This document shows, in pieces, positions 6,257-9,100 of a stretch of DNA of 9,100 nt; the first letter of the stretch is position 1; the number at the start of each line of letters is the position of its first letter. The translations under genes were made by a program, and so were the position numbers. The notes below the pieces were generated by a model. It was not told the origin of the DNA. It worked only from the letters and a program-made list of their open reading frames with translations, and made no database searches. Source of the stretch: Rhodoferax sp. (lineage in GTDB: Bacteria; Pseudomonadota; Gammaproteobacteria; Burkholderiales; Burkholderiaceae_C); the NCBI GenBank assembly GCA_030833685.1, contig JAURGS010000092.1:1-9100 (forward strand), given 5' to 3'.

Positions 6257-6751
6257 CTAACGCAACAGGTCTGATATCAGGACACCGGCCGGAACCAATT
6301 CAGGTACGTATGCATGACCTGAGAATTGCCGCATCTTCCCGCGCGAGGCGACCACAAGCTTTGCTGAATTGATGACAAGCGGCGCACCGCGTTTGCGCGA
6401 TGCCCTCATGCTTGCGGCTTCTTCTTTCACGTCCTCAAGATACTGTCCGAACAGAGCGCCAAAGTCCGGCAGGACGGGGCCCTGCCAACGAACCGCAAAC
6501 ACCAGGCCCTGCGCGTTAACAAACTCATGCACCACGGTCCCGGTGTCCAGCGAGAGGGTGTTCTGGGTGTACGCAGCTGCGTTGCCTGGGACCTGGACGG
6601 CGGCCAGAGCGCTTCTGGAGGGGGTGTCAACCGGCGTGCCGGATTGGCGAAGGGGAGCCTGGCCAAGCGCGGCGTGAACTTGACCGCACAAGCCCCACAG
6701 CGAACTGAGCACCGCCATGCTGGCAAGCAGTCGACACAGTTGGGTTTTCAT
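6257..6751 (-). CDS. DUF2844 family secreted protein
   Basis: A 164-residue protein with a clear Sec signal peptide: a basic start (MKTQLCR), a hydrophobic core, and cleavage expected after VHA at residue 27. The conserved core is YTQNTLSLDTGTVVHEFV followed by VFAVRWQGPVLPDFGALFGQYL (about residues 61-105), which I recognise as DUF2844. The C-terminal part contains SGHAYVPELVP, also typical. No catalytic motif is visible and the function is unknown. From memory it is frequently encoded beside DUF3443 in Burkholderiales, as here, where it is the first gene of the pair. It presumably acts in the periplasm together with the DUF3443 lipoprotein. There is only a weak Shine-Dalgarno sequence before the ATG. 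Confidence 0.82.
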   Translation of the reverse strand: MKTQLCRLLASMAVLSSLWGLCGQVHAALGQAPLRQSGTPVDTPSRSALAAVQVPGNAAAYTQNTLSLDTGTVVHEFVNAQGLVFAVRWQGPVLPDFGALFGQYLEDVKEEAASMRASRKRGAPLVINSAKLVVASRGKMRQFSGHAYVPELVPAGVLISDLLR

Positions 6752-6854
6752 GAATAAGTTGGTTCTGACATCTGGGGATAGATTGTGTCCGTGCGTGATG
6801 GGGCGATGGATGTTGGCCTGTCAATATTTTTTAAAAGATACACCTCTGCGCTTG
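6752..6854 (-). promoter_or_regulatory. Intergenic region, possible promoter of the DUF2844-DUF3443 pair
   Basis: 103 bases separate the hydrolase stop from the DUF2844 start, the only sizeable gap before that pair. On the - strand a perfect TTGACA (positions 6824-6819) lies directly after an AT-rich tract (about 6825-6840) that could act as an UP element. No good -10 is found 16-18 bases downstream (the sequence there reads CCATCA), so an activator-dependent promoter or a chance match are both possible. No hairpin with a T-run was seen that could terminate the hydrolase transcript. Confidence 0.25.
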
Positions 6855-7760
6855 TTACCGATCAGCGAAAAAAATCGAGCATGGCCGAGCCGTTTCATCG
6901 GGCTGCTCCTCGGCATTGAAGTGCCCGCTGTCCAGCGCCTGTCCTGTCACCTGTGCTGCACATTGAGCCTGCCAGAGCTTCAGGGGATCAAACATTTTGT
7001 GCACTACCCCCTTTGCACCCCATAGCACGAGCGTGTCGCAGGCGATCTTTTCGCCACGTTCTCGGCTGGCCCGGTCGTGCACCAGGTCAATGCTGGCCGA
7101 GGCTCTGTAGTCCTCGCACAGGGCGTGGATGGTTTCGGGCTTGCAAAAGCAGCGCTCGTACTCGGCCAAAGCCTGCGACTCCAGATGCTGGGTGCCACCG
7201 GTTCCCCATCCACCGAGCTTTTTGTGCAGGTAGGGTAGTGGGTTGCCGCCAATCATTTGCTCCGGAAGCGGCGCTGGTTGCGTGAGATGAAACCAGTGGT
7301 AGTAGGCCTGTGCAAAATCAAAATTGGTCGCGGCATACATGTCCAGCGTTGGCGCAATGTCCATCACGCAAAGGTGACTGACTCGGCTGGGATGGTCAAG
7401 GGCTAGTCGGTGCGCCACGCGACCGCCACGGTCATGGCCACCAAGACCAAAGCGCTGCACACCCAGCGCATCTGCCAGCCCAACGATATCGTTTGCCATG
7501 GTGCGCTTGCTGTAGTTGAGGTGTTCCTTGTCACCCACTGGCTTGGCAGAGTCCCCGTAGCCTCGCAGGTCCGGCAGCACCAGGTCAAAGTCAGGCGACA
7601 GACTCTTTGCTACCCGGTGCCACATCACATGGGTTTGGGGAAAGCCATGCAGCAAAATTAAGACCGGCTTGCCGCGCATGCCTGCCCTGGGAACGCGCGC
7701 GGCCAGGCGGATGCGGTTGACCGAAAAATCGCGCAACTCAAAATCGTCGAACCAACTCAT
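6855..7760 (-). CDS. Alpha/beta hydrolase, haloacetate (fluoroacetate) dehalogenase-like
   Basis: Predicted soluble hydrolase that would cleave the carbon-halogen bond of haloacetates to give glycolate and halide. It has HGFPQ (oxyanion region, about 39-42), LRGYGDS, and the nucleophile elbow GHDRGGR with Asp 110. Measured from this Asp, Arg 111, Arg 114, Asp 134, His 155, Trp 156 and Tyr 218 fall at +1, +4, +24, +45, +46 and +108. Those are the spacings I recall for the fluoroacetate dehalogenase FAc-DEX of Burkholderia FA1 (D104, R105, R108, D128, H149, W150, Y212). The catalytic His is His 280 in SGHFNAEE. At 301 residues the length is normal for the family. The extreme C-terminus (ARPCSIFFADR) is less typical. 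Purine-rich GGGAAGGG upstream may serve as ribosome site. An epoxide hydrolase or another haloalkanoate substrate remains possible. Confidence 0.85.
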   Translation of the reverse strand: MSWFDDFELRDFSVNRIRLAARVPRAGMRGKPVLILLHGFPQTHVMWHRVAKSLSPDFDLVLPDLRGYGDSAKPVGDKEHLNYSKRTMANDIVGLADALGVQRFGLGGHDRGGRVAHRLALDHPSRVSHLCVMDIAPTLDMYAATNFDFAQAYYHWFHLTQPAPLPEQMIGGNPLPYLHKKLGGWGTGGTQHLESQALAEYERCFCKPETIHALCEDYRASASIDLVHDRASRERGEKIACDTLVLWGAKGVVHKMFDPLKLWQAQCAAQVTGQALDSGHFNAEEQPDETARPCSIFFADR

Positions 7761-7905
7761 CTTTTCGGGTCCCTTCCCTCGCGCAGTGGCGCTACAAAGT
7801 GCTGCGTCTGAGGCACCGTAGACCCAGGCTAAGCGTACACATGAGCCGTTCAGGCTGGTCGCTAATCACAGTCAAAACCAGAACGGGCCAGGTCACACAC
7901 AGCTC
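7761..7905 (-). other. Intergenic region between pncC and the hydrolase gene
   Basis: 145 bases separate the pncC stop from the hydrolase start, so the hydrolase gene probably has its own promoter here. TTGACT occurs on the - strand (near 7875-7870), but no matching -10 stands at the right distance. No strong hairpin followed by T residues, no tandem repeat and no additional coding frame of quality was seen. Confidence 0.4.
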
Positions 7906-8406
7906 TCAGATCAGCGACTGTTGGCTCAGGGCGATCAGTCCTTCAATCGCTCTTCTAACTGTGGCCTGGCGCACAGCAGCCCGGTCCCCATCGAACCATT
8001 CGCGGCTGCAAATCACGTTGTCACCTGTGGCCCAGGCCAGCCAGACTGTTCCGACCGGCTTGTCCAGACTGCCGCCACTGGGCCCCGCAACGCCAGTGAC
8101 AGCGACTGAGATGTGCGCACCTGATTGCGCCAGCGCGCCGCTGGCCATGGCCCTGACCACGGCTTCGCTCACAGCACCGTGGCGCTTGATCAGCTGGGCA
8201 TCGACGCCTAGCAGTTCTGTTTTTGCACGGTTGCTGTAGGTGACATAACCCCGTTCGAACCAAGCACTGGATCCGGCCAGGTCAGTGCATGTGGCGGCAA
8301 TCATTCCCCCCGTGCAACTCTCAGCAGTGGCCAGCAGCCATGCGCGAGCCACGAGTTGTTCGGCCAGCTGGCTGCAAAGTGAATCAAGCGTTGGCGGTTT
8401 TTTCAT
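7906..8406 (-). CDS. pncC: Nicotinamide-nucleotide amidohydrolase PncC (CinA C-terminal domain)
   Basis: Stand-alone CinA C-terminal domain, which deamidates nicotinamide mononucleotide to nicotinic acid mononucleotide and so salvages the NMN left by NAD-dependent DNA ligase. Diagnostic motifs are present: ATAESCTGG with the catalytic Ser 30, GYVTYSNRAKTELLGV (about 53-68), a HGAVSEAVV helix, and the substrate loop AVTGVAGPSGGS followed by KPVGTVW (about 102-122). Its 166 residues match the single-domain E. coli enzyme, without the N-terminal MoCF-like domain of full CinA. It begins 3 bases after the pgpA stop and is almost certainly co-transcribed with it; this pair is common in Burkholderiales. 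Confidence 0.95.
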   Translation of the reverse strand: MKKPPTLDSLCSQLAEQLVARAWLLATAESCTGGMIAATCTDLAGSSAWFERGYVTYSNRAKTELLGVDAQLIKRHGAVSEAVVRAMASGALAQSGAHISVAVTGVAGPSGGSLDKPVGTVWLAWATGDNVICSREWFDGDRAAVRQATVRRAIEGLIALSQQSLI

Positions 8407-8409
8407 GGT

Positions 8410-8967
8410 TTAGCGCAGGTAGGCCGCAAGCCCGGACAGCGACGAACTCATGCCGACAGACCACTGGATGGCCAGGACCACCAACAGCGTGCTGCCGGCT
8501 GCGACAAAGTCATCGAGCATGATGCCGCCGCCAATTTTGGCCCAAGCGGCTTTGTCTGCTTTGGGGTCGACAAAATGGCATAGCCGGTCGGCCCATCCGA
8601 CGGGCCCTGGCTTGACTGCATCAAAGAAGCGAAACAGGCAGAAAGTCAGCAAGGCCAGCGTCCATGTATTGGCCTGCAGCAGCCACAACACCAACCAAAA
8701 TGCCGCGATTTCGTCGATCACCACGCAGCCAGGGTCACGAATGTTCAGCTGCCGTGCGGTACTGGCACTGGCCCACCACCCCAAAAGCGATGCGGTGATG
8801 ACCAGCCAGAGCATGGAGGGGGGTGCGACCCAAGCTGTCAGTACCTCGTACGACAACCAAGCCCAGAGCGTGGCTACTGTGCCAGGTGCCACGGGGCTCA
8901 GGCCAGTGCCAAAGCCCAAAGCGAGCAGGCGCGCGGGGTGTCGCAGCATGAAGCCGGCGCTGGCCAC
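8410..8967 (-). CDS. pgpA: Phosphatidylglycerophosphatase A
   Basis: Inner-membrane enzyme that dephosphorylates phosphatidylglycerol phosphate to phosphatidylglycerol, the last step before cardiolipin synthesis. Conserved elements are FMLRHPARLLALGFGTGLSP and APGT near the N-terminus (about 6-30), and DPGCVVIDE at 78-86, whose acidic residues are expected to bind Mg2+. RFFDAVKPGPVGWADRL (about 113-129) and the GIMLDDFVA helix (about 148-156) follow. Hydrophobic stretches at about 52-66, 88-112 and 157-168 are the likely membrane segments. GTG 8967 is used because the frame is closed upstream by TGA at 8985-8983; ATG 8949 (MLRHPARLL) is the alternative. pgpA usually follows thiL, but no thiL 3' end is visible upstream. 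Confidence 0.93.
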   Translation of the reverse strand: MASAGFMLRHPARLLALGFGTGLSPVAPGTVATLWAWLSYEVLTAWVAPPSMLWLVITASLLGWWASASTARQLNIRDPGCVVIDEIAAFWLVLWLLQANTWTLALLTFCLFRFFDAVKPGPVGWADRLCHFVDPKADKAAWAKIGGGIMLDDFVAAGSTLLVVLAIQWSVGMSSSLSGLAAYLR

Positions 8968-9100
8968 CGCCTTTGCCGAGCGTCATCCGGAGATGTGCCT
9001 GGGGCTGTATCTGCACTGGCCGGTCGGCGGTTACCGCTGGCTGATGAAAGGCCGCACGTTTTTTCAGCGGCACATGGATTTCGTCAAGGTCAACGGTTTC
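8948..9100 (+). CDS. Possible partial protein, unrecognised, running off the right edge
   Basis: A + strand frame opens at ATG 8948 and stays open for 51 codons to the window end. The peptide contains AFAERHPEMCLGLYLHW, PVGGYRWLMKGRTFFQRH and DFVKVNGF, with a composition (Trp, Tyr, Phe, His) and third-position GC of about 80 percent that suggest real coding sequence. I do not recognise the family. The first 20 bases overlap the 5' end of pgpA on the other strand, an unusual head-to-head arrangement that leaves no room for either promoter. The frame is also open further left, antisense to pgpA, so the coding segment may be the interior of a gene joined here rather than a true start. A competing - strand frame across the same bases looks like a shadow. 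Confidence 0.4.
   Translation, partial: MKPALATAFAERHPEMCLGLYLHWPVGGYRWLMKGRTFFQRHMDFVKVNGF

Noticed and set aside
7830..7905. Sigma-54 promoter upstream of the hydrolase
   Set aside because: A TGGCCCG stretch on the - strand resembles the -24 element, but no GC doublet is found at the -12 position.
7799..8239. 146-residue + strand frame across the pncC 3' half
   Set aside because: Ser/Thr/Pro/Arg-rich shadow of pncC with no domain; PncC motifs lie on the - strand.
8735..9073. 112-residue - strand frame across the pgpA 5' end and the right edge
   Set aside because: Out of frame with pgpA over most of its length, no recognisable motifs, and its right part competes with a better-coded + strand frame.

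Overview
The window looks like a chromosomal segment from a betaproteobacterium of the order Burkholderiales, probably Comamonadaceae or a near relative. This rests on moderately high GC, the lptA-lptB-rpoN order, a short RlmL-type methyltransferase without the RlmK half, Comamonadaceae-like PgpA motifs, and the DUF2844/DUF3443 pair. The assignment is inferred from remembered family features, not from a search. I see no tRNA, rRNA, CRISPR array, insertion sequence or phage gene, and no stretch over 300 bases lacks a gene.

Left half, + strand (1-5082): the 3' end of dsbA is followed by a tightly packed run of lptA, lptB, rpoN, an rlmL-like gene and a PIN-domain gene. From lptA on, junctions are overlaps or gaps of a few to 13 bases, so this is probably one transcription unit. 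LptA and LptB are the periplasmic bridge and the ATPase of the lipopolysaccharide export machine. RpoN is sigma-54. The last two genes are predicted to act on RNA. LptC, which usually precedes lptA, is not here; dsbA occupies that position.

Right half, - strand (5069-8967): read in transcription order this holds pgpA and pncC (3 bases apart), then an alpha/beta hydrolase that keeps the recognised functional positions of fluoroacetate dehalogenases, then an exported pair, DUF2844 and the DUF3443 lipoprotein (6 bases apart). The two halves converge at 5069-5082, where the PIN and DUF3443 genes overlap by 14 bases with no obvious intrinsic terminator. At the right edge a + strand reading frame runs off the window and overlaps the 5' end of pgpA head to head. 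thiL, the usual upstream neighbour of pgpA, is not visible there.

The best candidate for something under-described is the DUF3443 protein. It has two DTGS motifs 200 residues apart, plus a flap-like tyrosine and a GILGIG element, in an order and spacing that resemble pepsin-type aspartic proteases, which are rare in bacteria. It is encoded with a secreted DUF2844 partner.
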